Of a DNA stretch of 64,000 bases, positions 47,550 to 58,277 are shown one piece after another. Each line of letters starts with the position of its first letter. The stretch's first letter is position 1. This DNA comes from Micractinium sp. NFX-FRZ (Eukaryota > Chlorophyta > Trebouxiophyceae > Chlorellales > Chlorellaceae), in the NCBI GenBank assembly GCA_029339195.1, contig JAPTJF010000097.1:93820-157819 (forward strand). Direction: 5' to 3'. The notes under the pieces are model-generated. The model saw only the letters and a program-made list of their open reading frames with translations. It had not been told where the DNA came from and ran no database searches. A program made the translations under genes and the position numbers.

Positions 47550-48246
47550 GGCGCTCCTGCTTTTGCGAGCGGTGATCTAAGTGTAAGCTTACAGACATGT
47601 GCGCTCTTTGCTTTGACCCTCTCGTCAGAGTTGTGTGTGTGGGAGGGGTGAGCTGGGAAACAGGAGTGAATTAGGTAGTAAGAAATGCGGCCAAACGGCA
47701 CTAAGCCGGGCAGGCGGGTGCAGCTGGTGCAAGGATATGGCAGCTGTGGGGAAAGGGCGCAGGGTGCGGGCATTTCTGCCAGCAGCGAGCGATGATAATG
47801 ACGGAGTGGGCTTGGAAAGGCGGTGATGGGGTGGCAGGCTGGGTGTCTGAAAAAAGGAGGGTCTCTGAGAATGGCAACCAATGAGTGGCAGCCAAAATGA
47901 AAAAGAACAATAAGCAGACGGCTGCATTGTGGGCTGGATGGAAGGGGAGGGGCCGCTGCTGCAAGCTGAAGGCGGCGCAGACAGCTGCATGCGCTGAATC
48001 CAGATGGAGGCGGGCAGGGCGCATCAAAAATGGGCTGGGGTATTATGCATGTAACACGAGTTTGGTTGAGGCGGAAGGGTGCGCCCTGCGGACAGAGCCA
48101 TGCTGGGGAACAGTTGGGAAACTGAGCCAATGCTTAAAGCCTGGGCCCTGGGTTGAAAAGGTGCTGCTGTGTTGGCCTGTGCACCAAGGGAGGTGCGGAC
48201 CTGAATTGGGAGGCGCCTGGCATGCTGCTGCCGCACCTTGCACGCA
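47550..48246. other. Convergent 3' region, PSMG2 / membrane-protein paralogue A
   Basis: PSMG2's 3' UTR is only about 50 nt; the rest (47594-48246) is the long 3' UTR of the minus-strand gene. The only marked feature is the palindrome TGTAAGCTTACA at 47582-47593. Confidence 0.6.
47582..47593. terminator. Palindromic bidirectional polyadenylation signal TGTAAGCTTACA
   Basis: A perfect 12-bp palindrome with TGTAA on both strands. It sits 33 bp after the PSMG2 stop and 653 bp beyond the stop of the convergent membrane-protein gene. One site can serve both transcripts, whose 3' ends would then overlap by a few tens of bases. Confidence 0.7.
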
Positions 48247-51200
48247 TCAGTCGGCACTTGAGGCGGCGGCCCGCACCATGCGCGCAAACGCGGCGCGCGA
48301 GCGCCTCTCTGCCTGGTGCAGCACAGCGGTGGGCAGGAGGCAGCCCACGGCCAGTGCCATGGACGCGCTGTGCAGCAGGCATGAGGGGAGGCAGGATGCC
48401 GGGTAGACCTGCAAAGGGCAGGGGCGCAGGGAGGGAGGGGCAGTGGGCAGAGTCACGTTGGGGTGCGGCCCTGCCAGCCTTACAGGGCTGCCTCCCTGCT
48501 GTGCATCCAATGATGCCTCGATTGGGACCCAGGCAGGGCGGCCGAGGCGGCCTGGCAGGGCAGCACAGCACGGCATGGCACGGCACGGCAGGGCACGGCA
48601 GGGTACGGCACGGCAAGGCACAGCACTGCTGCTGCCGGCGCGGCTTGCAGGGCGGTGGGCGGGGGGAGGGCACCCAGCTTGACCGACACGCACCTTGCTG
48701 CAGGTGCCGGGCAACATGTGTACCACAACACATAGCGCTGCTGCCTGCAGCGGCATGTGCAGGCGCTGGGGCAGCTGCACATGGAGGGGTGGGGGTAGGG
48801 GGTGGGCAGGGGCAGGGGCAGGGGCAATGCATGGTGGAAGTCAAGCACCAACCTGGCAGCGCACATTCTGAAGAAGAGGCACCCAGCCCTGCCTCTGGCT
48901 GGCAGGCTGACACCAAGGGCCAGGGTGCTAGCGCCGCCTTGCTGCCGTCACACATGGAGGGCAGAACCTGCCTGCCCCAGGGGGCACGCAGCCCCCGCTT
49001 CTCCCAGGGGGGGCACACAAGGGCCCCTTTCTGCTTGCCCCTCCCCCCCCCATCCTTCCTTCCTTCCTTCCTTCCTGTACCGCCGTGAACGTCTTCACAG
49101 AGATGAGGGCGCTCACCGTGAAGACGACGGATGAGATGGCCAGCACCTCGGCACCCGTCAGCCTCCAGAAAGACACAGGGTGGCCGCGCAGCGCCGCCGG
49201 CAGCTTAGCCTGCAGCATGCGCGCATGCGTGAGCGAGTGTGTGTTTGTGTGTGTTTGTGTGTGCGTGTGCGCGCGCACGCCATCGGTGTGCGTGGGCGTG
49301 TGCATGTGCCATGAATGTGTGGGCAGTATGTGTATGCATGCGTGTGCGTTTGTTTGTGGCCGTGCAGGCCAGCAAAACCTGCGCCGCCCCAGCCTTGTCC
49401 TGATGTTGAGGCAGCATGCAGCGGCAGGCGTGCCGGCGCCACAGCTGCAAGTGCCAGAACGCCGCCGCCCGTGGCACACGGGAACAACCAAACCGTGCCA
49501 AGTAGGGCAGCGAGTCACTGGTTGCATTAGACAGGTGTATGCGCACCTGATAGGCTGGGATGGCAGCCATGCAGGCAAAGGCGACGGCGTACAGCCTGAG
49601 GCAGACCAGCAACCGCTCACGCCAGGCTGCAGCACACGCAGCGCAAAGCGGGGGTGGGGGGGGGGTGGGGTGGGGGGGGGGCGGGGGGCGGGGCCAGGCG
49701 AGGCCAGGTTGAGGAGCGCTGGGAAGCAGGGCTGCAGTGCACACGGGGTTGTGCAACTAGCTGAGGTGCACACGGGGTTGTGCCACCAGCTGTGTGTCCC
49801 ATTTCAGGACGCTGCGACACAACCACAGCGCTTGGCCAAAAGCCTAATCGGGCACAGAGGGAGCAAACCAACAGGGGGGATAGAGACAGGAGTTGAAAAC
49901 GTGCCACCGCGGGGGTGGGGGGACCTTGCATGAGCAAGCTGACGTTGCAAGCAAGTGGTGCAGCTGTCGCTGACGCTGGCATGTCGTGGCCACAGCAGGC
50001 ACAGCACACAGCCCAAGCGCCTCCCCCCCTTCCCGCCCCGTCGACAGCTCAGCGTGCCTCACCAATGTAGCTGCGCCCGCACAGCAGCCTGCCCGCCAGG
50101 ATGAGGGCACCTTGCACCGCCATGCCGATGCCCAGGCAGAGCACGCTGTGTGCGCTGGCTAGCGGCTGCGGCAGGGGAGGGTGGGTGGGAGGCAGGGGCA
50201 GCATTGATGTGTGTGCGGGCAGGCAGCGAGTGTGATGCGACAGCGAGGCGCTGCCGCCATCAGGGCCAAGCGTGCGTGGGGGTGACAGGCGCTGCCTCAG
50301 CTGCACGCTGACCGCAGTGTGCGCTTGGCTTGGCGTCAAAACTCCGTGCAGCTGCTCCCGCCCCCTACGCTGCTGCCGCTGCTGCTGCTGCTGTCTGCTG
50401 TGCCCCCTACGCTGCTGCTGCTGCTGCTCCTGCCCCCTACGCTGCTGCTGCTGCTGCTCCTGCCCCCAACGCTGCTGCTGCGCCTGCTGCTCCTGCCCCC
50501 TACGATGCCTGCTGCTCCACTGACCTGCTGAGCCAGCAGCAGGGCCATAGCTGCCATAAGCACCAGGCTCGTCATCTGGTCGGCCTGCAGCAGGGAAGGC
50601 GCACACAGCGGGCGCTCGGCGACGACTCGACAGGTGCAGCCTGGGTGCAGCCAGAGGAGGCACAGTGGCTCCCACAGACCAGGCGATGCCCTGACTGCAA
50701 CCCGCCAGACCACACTGGGAGCTGCGCTGGGCGCCGAGGTAAACAAGCACCGAGCTCCTGCCATGGGAGGGCTGCAGCAGTGCAGCAGAGCAGCCATGCT
50801 GTGCTGGCAGGGACACGTGCTCACCGTGACATAGTGCGGGGCCATCCACAGGCCGTACTCGCGCTCCGCCAGCTCCGAGCCAAAGCGCAGCGTCAGGCGG
50901 CTCTGCTGCAGCACCGCCTCCCCGCCCTCGGCCACCGCCGTAAGCAGCGCCTTGCTGAGGGGGTGCACGCCGCTCGCGCCGCTGCCCCGGCGGCTGGCAA
51001 GGGTGCTGCTGCTAGTGGTGCTGCTGCTGTAGCTGGCGCCGCTGCCAGCACTGCGCGTGCTGTCCCCGCTGCTTGCTGGGGAAAGCGTGACGATGTCAGG
51101 TGTCACTGCTGGCCGCCTGCTGGGCCCGCACTCCCAGCCTGCCGCTCCACCCGCTGCCACTGCTGCCAGCCGCGGCACGGGCAGCGCCATGGGGCCGCTG

Positions 51201-52318
51201 GCGCCGCCGCCGCCGCCGCCGCCCCGCTTGTCCCCCAAACAGGACCCGCCCTCCGTCTGCTCCTCCTCCTCCTCATCCCAGCCCTGCTCTGGGCAGCAGC
51301 AGCAGCCGCTGCCGCCGCTGCCGCCGTCGCTGGTGCACGCAAAGTTGACGAGCGCCAGGGTGTCGGCAGACAGGGCGGCCAGCGGGCGGGGCAGGCACTG
51401 CGCCAGGTGCAGCAGCAGGGCCAGGCGCCTGCAGAGGGCAGCAGAGCAGGCAAATAGGTGGCCCCAAGCGGATGCAGCGCCCCGCCCCGATGGCAGCGTT
51501 CACGCTGGTACTGGTGCGGTGATGCAAACCGTAGGCAGGCAGCACATGGGACCATGCCGGCGCGCCTCGCCTCCCAACGTAGCGAATCACTCACTTTGCA
51601 TCCACGCAGGCAGGCTCTGCAAAGCCCAGCAGCAGAGCCCCGCTAGCGGTGCAAGCTCCGCCGCCACTGCCGCGCGCCTCGCACGGCGGGCAGCGCGGCT
51701 GCTGGCCCGCGGCAGCGTCGTCAGGGCCGCAGCCAAAGGGTATGCACAGCATGAGCTGGGCGGCAGGCGCAGCCTCCAGCAGCAGCCGTACATCTGCCAG
51801 CGTTGCCAGCACGCCTGCGCCTGCCCCCTCCGAAAGGTGTGCCTTGACAGGCTGCCCCAGCTGCAGCGCTAGCCCCGCTGCCGAGGAGTCTGCGTCCAGC
51901 AAGTGCAGCATGCTTGGGCCCTTGACCGCGCAGTTGGCCACTGCCACAAGAGCGGAGGCTGCGGCGGCCGCCTCCTCATGAGAGGGGTTGGCGACAGTCA
52001 GGCTGCAGGGCGGGGAGAGGGGTTGGCCAGAGCAGGTCCTCACATGGGGCCCCGCAACAGGTGAACTTGTGTCACCGAGGGGTGCTACCGAGCGGGGCAC
52101 TGGACTGGGCAGCAGGATGGCCACGCTTGCCACAAAACTTGCACTGTTCTCCCCCCCCGCAACCTGCACATCACTCCCAGGGCGGCTCACCAGACGTAGT
52201 GGAGGCCTGGGAGGAGCTGGCGTAGCGCCGCTGTGCACTCTGCGCTGCTGGCGCCCTGCGCAAACGCCGCCGCCAGCGCGCCAGCTAGCCCCTGCAGCTG
52301 CCCCGCAAGATCCCGCAT
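48247..52318 (-). CDS. Multi-pass membrane protein of unknown function, paralogue A
   Basis: Nine exons, 572 aa: 52318-52191, 52002-51595, 51428-50825, 50584-50525, 50165-50063, 49626-49547, 49209-49117, 48774-48694, 48408-48247. All are in phase. I chose the ATG at 52318 because the paralogue downstream has a Met at exactly the same place (MRDLAGQLQGL versus MHAGAERLQHL). The N-terminal half is soluble (LTVANPSH, SMLHLLDADSSAAGLALQLG, QLMLCIPFG), followed by a Ser/Gly-rich spacer and the conserved SRLTLRFGSELAEREYGLWM. About six hydrophobic helices follow: TSLVLMAAMALLLAQQ, GIGMAVQGALILAGRLL, RLYAVAFACMAAIPAY, LTGAEVLAISSVVFT, QAAALCVVVHMLPG, SMALAVGCLLPTAVL. No family is recognised. A 5'-UTR or coding exon may lie upstream, since a good acceptor ends at 52353. 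Confidence 0.85.
48555..48632 (+). repeat. Degenerate (GGCAC)n/(ACAGC)n pentamer tract
   Basis: About 15 degenerate copies of a 5-bp unit (GGCAC/GGCAG/AGCAC) inside the last intron of paralogue A. Similar pentamer tracts recur in other introns of the window. Confidence 0.85.
49735..49790 (+). repeat. Tandem duplication (about 29 bp x2) in paralogue A intron 5
   Basis: GTGCACACGGGGTTGTGC is repeated with flanking bases (about 49737 and 49766). Confidence 0.85.
50352..50515 (+). repeat. 27-30 bp minisatellite in paralogue A intron 4
   Basis: At least four copies of a unit starting CCCCCTACGCTGCTGCTG, separated by GCTGCT runs. It sits entirely in the intron between the first and second hydrophobic exons. 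Confidence 0.85.
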
Positions 52319-54182
52319 GCGGGGCTGTGGTGTGCGAAGGCGCGATTTTGTAGCCTGCAAGTAAGCGAGAGGAGAGGAAGGGCGCCTGTCGGAGAGTGCT
52401 CCGGTGCAGGTGCGTGGTCCAGTCCCGGGCCTGGCCGTCTCTCTTTCTGGGTGCTACATGCGGTTTTGTGGTATCTGAGACTCACGGCAGCGACTTGCAA
52501 GGGGTGTGCCAGCCGGGCTAGAGCTGGTTCCCTCCGGAGTATGCCGCAGCGCGCGTTGCTCCCTAGCTGGGCTAGTTAATGGTACAGCGAGGTCGCCACG
52601 AGCATGTGCATGTCATCAGATGCCGGCAAGCCACCAGAGATGCACCCGGTTACTTTTGTAAAGTACGTCAGCAGGGAGCCCCAAGCAGTGCCACACCCTG
52701 GGTATGAAGGCGCTGGATCAAAAGAAGAGCGCCGGTCTCGACGCGCCAGGCATGCATCACGCCCTCGGCTGCCCCTGGCAGCCCACTGAGCACAAGCGCT
52801 GTAGCGGCACAGTACCATGATGCACAGCACCTGCCTGGCAGCCGGCCCAACATAGTTAAATGCGAGACTGCAGGCATGGGGCTTGCATTACAGCTTGAGC
52901 ATGCATGTATTGGCATGCCTTGTTGCAGCCCGGGGGGCGAGAGGAGAGCAGGGGGAAAGGTGCGGGGGTGTGATGACGGCACCTTGCTGGCACACCACAG
53001 GCCGGTGAGAATGTTAACAACGTTGTGATAAGGGCATGTGGAAGAAGGACACGGCAAGTTTGAACATGTGAGCAGTATGAGCCTTAGGGGCCAACGAAAG
53101 GTTGCTGGGAGTGTGAGGTGCATTCAAGGGGGGGGATGAGGCGGGCTCGCCGGGCAAGCCGCCGGGCACCGGGGGCACGGGGCAGGAATAGACGGGGGTA
53201 GGCAGGGTCCACTGCAACTACCCGCAAGAGATGGAGGCACAGGCATGAAAGATGGAGGCGAAAGATGGAGGCAAAGGTAAAAGATGGAGGCACAGGCAAG
53301 AGATGGAGGCAAAAGATGGAGGCGAAAGATGGAGGCACAGGCATGAAAGAACGGGCGCAACGCTCGGGAAACAGACTACGCTCCCCAGGGCAAGCCCGGG
53401 CAGCGGGGGAGACTCTAATAAAACAGGAGGAATGTGAGGCGGTGCTTTGCATCGACAGGTGGGGGCGGGAGACGGGCTGAACGCTTAGGCGAGCAGGCTG
53501 AGCAGGTATCTTGGTTTGCAGTGGAAAGGAGGGCGGCGCAACGCACACTGTGCGGCCGGTTCGGACTTGGGCTTCTTGCATTCAACGTGGCGCCCACAGG
53601 CTACTGTAAGGCAGCGACGGTGGGGCTTGCAGCCGTGTGTTGCCCCAAAAAGGGCTCCAGGATACCAAGCCCCATGTGGGGCGCTTGGGGGGTAGATGCA
53701 GTGCTTTGGGCTTGGGGGCGTAGATGCAGTGCTTCAGTGCCGGAGGATGTGAGGATGGCAGTTGAGGAAGTAGTAGGCTGGTCAACTGATGGTGGAGGGT
53801 GTATGTGTGTACGTGGAGGTGTATGCATGGGGTGTTCAGGTGCCTGGAATCCCCAGAGGGTAGTGCGTGGAAGGTGGAGGCCGACAGGGTGTGCGGGCGT
53901 GTGGCTTTCAGCCCCGCAGGAATGCGGCTGGCGGCGGCCGAGCACAGGCCAGGCGGTGGGGTCGCACACAGACAGGGCGGCGAGGGGAGGTGGGGCATAG
54001 GATCGAGAGGTAGCCAACTGCCTATATGGCACGAGGAACAGGTGGTCATGAAATCGCCACATGTGCAAAGTTATGCAAAGAGCGGGAAGCTCGACGAAAT
54101 GGGGCATGCGGCAGGTGAGCAATGGAGCTTGCCTTCTTCAAGAGGAGGGTCTGCCGCTCCCTGAGCGCCAGCGGTTTGCTTG
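52319..54182. other. Region between tandem paralogues A and B
   Basis: Holds the 5' UTR and promoter of paralogue A and the 3' UTR of paralogue B. A donor-like gtgagt near 52486 (minus strand) and an acceptor ending at 52353 suggest a 5'-UTR intron of paralogue A. The minus-strand TGTAA nearest to paralogue B's stop that I see is at 52888-52892, which would mean a 1.3-kb 3' UTR; this is doubtful. A purine-rich minisatellite lies at 53228-53345. No reliable coding region. Confidence 0.5.
53228..53345 (+). repeat. Purine-rich minisatellite based on AAAGATGGAGGC
   Basis: About nine copies of a 12-bp core (AAAGATGGAGGC or AGATGGAGGCACAGGC) in a nested pattern: a higher-order block with GCACAGGCATGA occurs at both ends. 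It lies in the presumed 3' UTR of paralogue B, where the minus-strand RNA would read pyrimidine-rich. Confidence 0.9.
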
Positions 54183-57100
54183 CTAGCCGCGCCCCGCCGC
54201 TTCGTGCACCAGGCTTGCAAAGGTGGAGCGTGAGAGGTGCTCAATGCGGCGCAGCAGCAGGGTGGGCAGCAGGCAGCCCAGGGTGGCCGCACAGGCAGCG
54301 CTCCACAGGAGGCAGGTGGTGGGGCAGGCGTGGAGGTTGGCCTGCAGCGGTGGCAGAGCACGCATGCGAGAGGGAGGGAGGGAGGGAGGGTGGGCGACGA
54401 GAGGAGGGCAGCCGGGGGCGCCCCTCTGAAAGACAGAGAACACTCCACCCCGTCTCAACACATGGTGCCTTTAAGGCGCCCCGGCTCACGCTCCCTAGCC
54501 CTGCAGTGCTCGCGCCTGCTGTGCACAGGCAGCGTGCGGATGGCAGCGGCGGCTTCCCCGTTGCGGGCGGCTGCACCCACCTCGGCACACATGCGCGGCA
54601 GGCTGCTGACCGCCACGGCCAGCGCCGCCCCCTGCAGCGCCATGTGCAGCTTCTGGGGCACCAGGAAGCCAACAGCTGAGGAGAACAGGGCCTCGGCGCC
54701 CGTCAGCCTCCACAAGGCGGACCAGGTGCCCAGGCGGGCGCCCTGCAGTGCGGCCTGCAGCGGTGCAGCAGGGGCGGGGCAGAGGTGATGAGTGTGGCAA
54801 CAGAGGTGGGCAGGGCCAGCGCACATAAACTGACGCAACCCGCCGACAGCGTGTGTGGGTGCGCTCTGCTGCACCAGGACTGAGGCAGGTTGGGCTCTGC
54901 CACAACCTGCCGACAGCGTGTGTCGCACGCCTGCATGGTGCGCTCTGCTGCACCGGGGCTGAGGCAGGTTGGGCTCTGCCACAGCCTGTGTCTGGGGGCC
55001 AGCTCCTGAATGCGAGATGCGAAATGTGCCGAGCACACACCGGCCGCCGTGGGCTGAAGTGCTGCTGGCACCAACAGTGCCGAGGCGAGCACACAGCCCG
55101 GCTTCAGGACTCGCCCCTGTGCTGCCTTGAAGCACAGCAACGTGCCGCACATTGTGGCGGCGAGCACAGCAAGCCGCCCGCCCCTGCAGGCCACCGCCTG
55201 GCGGTGCGCACCCGGTAGGCGGGGATGCCGGCGAAGCAGGCGTAGGCAACCGCGTACAGTCGGAAGCATGCCATGAAAGGCTGGCGCCAGGCTGCAGGGC
55301 AGCAGAACGTGGCACAGCAGCAGCACAGCACAGCGCGCAGCGCAGGGCGCGTGAGGGTGAGGGAGATGGCAGGGATGTGAGTTGCTGCGGCTGTGGAGCC
55401 AGTGGCAGTGGGGTGGGCAGGCCTTGAGCCAGGGTGAGTTGGGTCGAGCAAACGCGCGTGTACTGGCACCAGCTGTAGACCCCACAGGCACGGGGTCATG
55501 CTCTGCACGCTGTGCACGCTGCTGGCGGGCATTGCTGGCCGGGTGGCGAGCCTCACCTGTGTATGTCTCCATGCCCAGCAGCCTGCCGGTGCAGGTGAAG
55601 GCCAGCGGCAGCACCATGCCAGCACCCAGGCAGAGGTTAAAGGGGGCGCGGGTGAGCAGCTGGAAGGGCTGCAGGGCAGGCGGCGATGTTGAGGGGTGTG
55701 AAAGGGTGCGGTGCACTACAAAGGGGCAACGCGGCACACTGGCGCACACCGGCGGGAGGCTCGGATCGGTCGTGCCTGGAGGGCTGGGCTGGGTGGCGGG
55801 GCCGCACGCATGGACGCGCCGCACTGTGCGCAGCAGCACACCGCACCAGCACAGCGTCACAGCAGCATCACGGCACAGCAGCAGCACAGCACAGCATAGC
55901 ACACCGCAGCAGCTGCCTCACAAGACCTCGCCTGCCCCCCCAAACACGGGCCGTCCCCTGCCCACACCTGCATGCCCCCGCCCCTGCACCCCCCTGCCCA
56001 CCCACCGGGACGAATGCGATGATGAGCATGGCGGCGCAGATGAGCAGGGAGGCGGTACGGTCGGCCTGCAGGGTGGGGCAGGGGTGGCAGGGTGGTGGAT
56101 GGGAGGCAGGTTGCTGTGCAAGAGGCGGGGTGGTGTGCAGGAGGCAGAGCCCAGTGGCACACAAGCGATGGCAGGGCCAGCCCCCCAGGCTGGGCAGGCC
56201 GATGAGCCCCGCCCACGTGGGGCGGAGGCGTGCAGGCGCGCCACAGCGCCCCCAGCGCACCAGGAGGTAGTGTGGCGCCATCCACAGCCCGTACTCGCGC
56301 TCCGCCAGGTCGGAGCGGAAGCGCAGCGTCAGCCGGCTCTGCTGCAGCAACGCCTCCCCGCCCTCGCCGCCTACCGCCGCCGCCAGCGCCTTGCTCACGC
56401 CGTGCAGCCCGCCGGCGCTGCTGCTGGCGCTGCGGGCGCTGCCTCCGGGGCTGCTGAGAGGGGAGTCTGGAGATGGTGCGCCGCTGCTGGGCGGCAGCGC
56501 CACCTGCCGCTTGCTGCTGGGCCCGGGAGCGTCGCCGGGAAGCCCCCAGCCCGCTGGCTCCGGCGCCGCTGGCTCCAGCTTGCACGCCAGCTGGCGCACT
56601 GGCAGCGCCAGGGTCCCGCTGTTGCCGGCACAGCCTGCTTGCTCACAGGGCCGGCACTGAGCGCTCTCCCAGCCTTCATCCCAGCCGCGTACACAGCAGC
56701 AGCAGCCGCCGCTGTCGCTGCCGACCGCAAAGTTGACAAACGCCAGGGTGTCGGCCGACTGGGCGGCCAGCGGGCGGGGCAGGCACTGCGCCAGGTGCAG
56801 CAGCAGGGCCAGGCGCCTGCAGAGTGTAAGGCGGGGGGCACGAGGATGCCGGGATCCAGTCGCACACATGCGCAAGTGACTTGCTGGACACACACTCCAC
56901 CTCACACCACGTACGACATACAACATACGACATATGCCAGGTGGGTCAGGGTGCGGTAGAGCAACACATCTTTCCACACAGGGCACGTGGCTGCCAGCAG
57001 GAGCAGCTCTCATGCCCGCCCACCTGGCATCCAGGCCCGGACCAGACAGGCCCAGCAGGAGCGCCCCAGCCGGGTGCTGCTGCTCACTGGGCTGCCGCCC

Positions 57101-57641
57101 GGCGGCCAAGCTCTCGGCGCTCCCAAACGGGATGCACAGCATGAGCTGGGCAGCAGGGGCTGCTGCCAGCAGCAGCTGCACATCTGCCAAAGGTGCCAGC
57201 TGTCCTGTACCCGCCGCCTCTGACAGGTGCGCCTTGAGAGGCTGCCCCTTCCCCAGTGCCAGGCCGGCTGCTGATGAGTGCGCGTCCAGCACGTGCAGCG
57301 TACATGGGCCCTCGGTTGCGAGGTTGGCGGCGGCAACGAGGGCAGGGGCCGCGCTGGGCGCCTGCCTATGTGCAGGGTTGGCCACGGCCAGGCTGCAGGG
57401 CAGGGGGGGGCTGGCAGAGCACCAATGGTTGGCAAAGCAGAACCTTTTTGGAGTGGGAACAGTAGATGGGCAATAGTAGAGAGTGGGTCAAAGGAACTGG
57501 TATCTGCACCCACCTGGCATACTGCAGGCCCGGCAGGAGGCGGCCCAGGGATGCGGCGCACACAGCACCAGTGGTGCCCTGTGCAAATGCTGCAGCCAGA
57601 GCATCCGCCAGATGCTGCAGCCGCTCGGCACCCGCGTGCAT
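54183..57641 (-). CDS. Multi-pass membrane protein of unknown function, paralogue B
   Basis: Eight exons, 545 aa: 57641-57514, 57392-57024, 56816-56261, 56065-56006, 55668-55557, 55291-55212, 54754-54581, 54341-54183. All are in phase, and the boundaries match paralogue A one for one except that A's seventh and eighth exons are a single exon here. Matching blocks are ALAAAFAQG, VANPAH, LHVLDAHSSAAGLALGKGQP, RRLALLLHLAQCLPRPLAA, SRLTLRFRSDLAEREYGLWM, RLYAVAYACFAGIPAY and WRLTGAEALF. The cysteine cluster (CCCC) after the FVNFA block is shared. About six hydrophobic helices again occupy the C-terminal half. The start was chosen by alignment to A. An upstream exon ending near 57904 could add residues in frame but has no ATG. 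Function unknown. Confidence 0.85.
54830..54992 (+). repeat. Imperfect tandem duplication (about 80 bp) in paralogue B intron 6
   Basis: Two copies of a segment containing GCGCTCTGCTGCACC and GAGGCAGGTTGGGCTCTGCC (at about 54868 and 54943), each preceded by CCGACAGCGTGTGT. Confidence 0.85.
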
Positions 57642-58277
57642 GGTGGCCAGAAGCCTGTCAGCCACCTGCAGCAGCAGAGAGTACAAAATGGGCGGGACCA
57701 CCAGCGGATTGCGGCTGCCACCTGCCCTGGCCTGGCCAAGGCTGCACCACACGACGGCCGCCTCCGGGCAAAGGCATTGTCAGGGGCTGTGGGCTCGTTC
57801 CAGACCCCTGGCGGCCCACCAGCGTCGTTCGATTATTGGAAGAGTCTCCGGCGAAGCGGCCTGACCCTTACAGCGAACGGCCCACTGCGCCTGCTTGCGG
57901 CTCACCTCAAGATCAGCGCCGCGCTCAAGGTTGCACACTCCCTGTTGGCCCGGCTGAGTGTGGCCACCCGGCCGCGTCACTCCTCGTTAGGCCTTGTCAG
58001 GCGCGCCCCCTGTGACTTGGAGTCAAGGCCTCGCTCCGGCACACAGGTGGGATAAGACGCGTGCGTTTGGGATCTCCGTCCTCCCAGGTGAGCTCTCCAT
58101 CCTCATCCATGCTGGCAATATGGGGTCCCCGAGATATGGCGCGTCGCCAAATCACGTGCTCCTTGCATGGGCTCATCGCTCTCAACTGTTTACAAACAAA
58201 GCAATGAGGGGGGCAAGCACGCAGTCCTAGGGGCGTACTGGGTGTAGGGTTTCTCAGGGTGCCAGGGGCCTGCTGCC
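57642..58277. other. Upstream region of paralogue B and 3' UTR of the RNase III-like gene
   Basis: Contains an acceptor (CTGCTGCTGCAG, minus strand, ending at 57668) and a donor (GAG|gtgagc, near 57904). These probably bound a 5'-UTR intron of paralogue B. The TGTAA signal of the upstream minus-strand gene lies at 58190-58194. Confidence 0.5.
58190..58194 (-). terminator. TGTAA polyadenylation signal of the RNase III-like gene
   Basis: TTACA on the plus strand, 84 bp beyond the stop codon of the minus-strand gene. Confidence 0.65.

Noticed and set aside
49081..49116. Longer exon 7 of paralogue A using the donor gtacag at 49080
   Set aside because: The gtgagc donor at 49116 is stronger and aligns with paralogue B without a gap; the longer form adds 12 residues absent from B.
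53228..53345. CRISPR-like array
   Set aside because: Units are nested and contiguous without unique spacers; a minisatellite.
57780..57980. Extra N-terminal exon for paralogue B (CNLERGADLE)
   Set aside because: It is in frame across a plausible intron but has no ATG before an upstream stop. Paralogue A shows the same Met position without it, so I treat it as 5' UTR.
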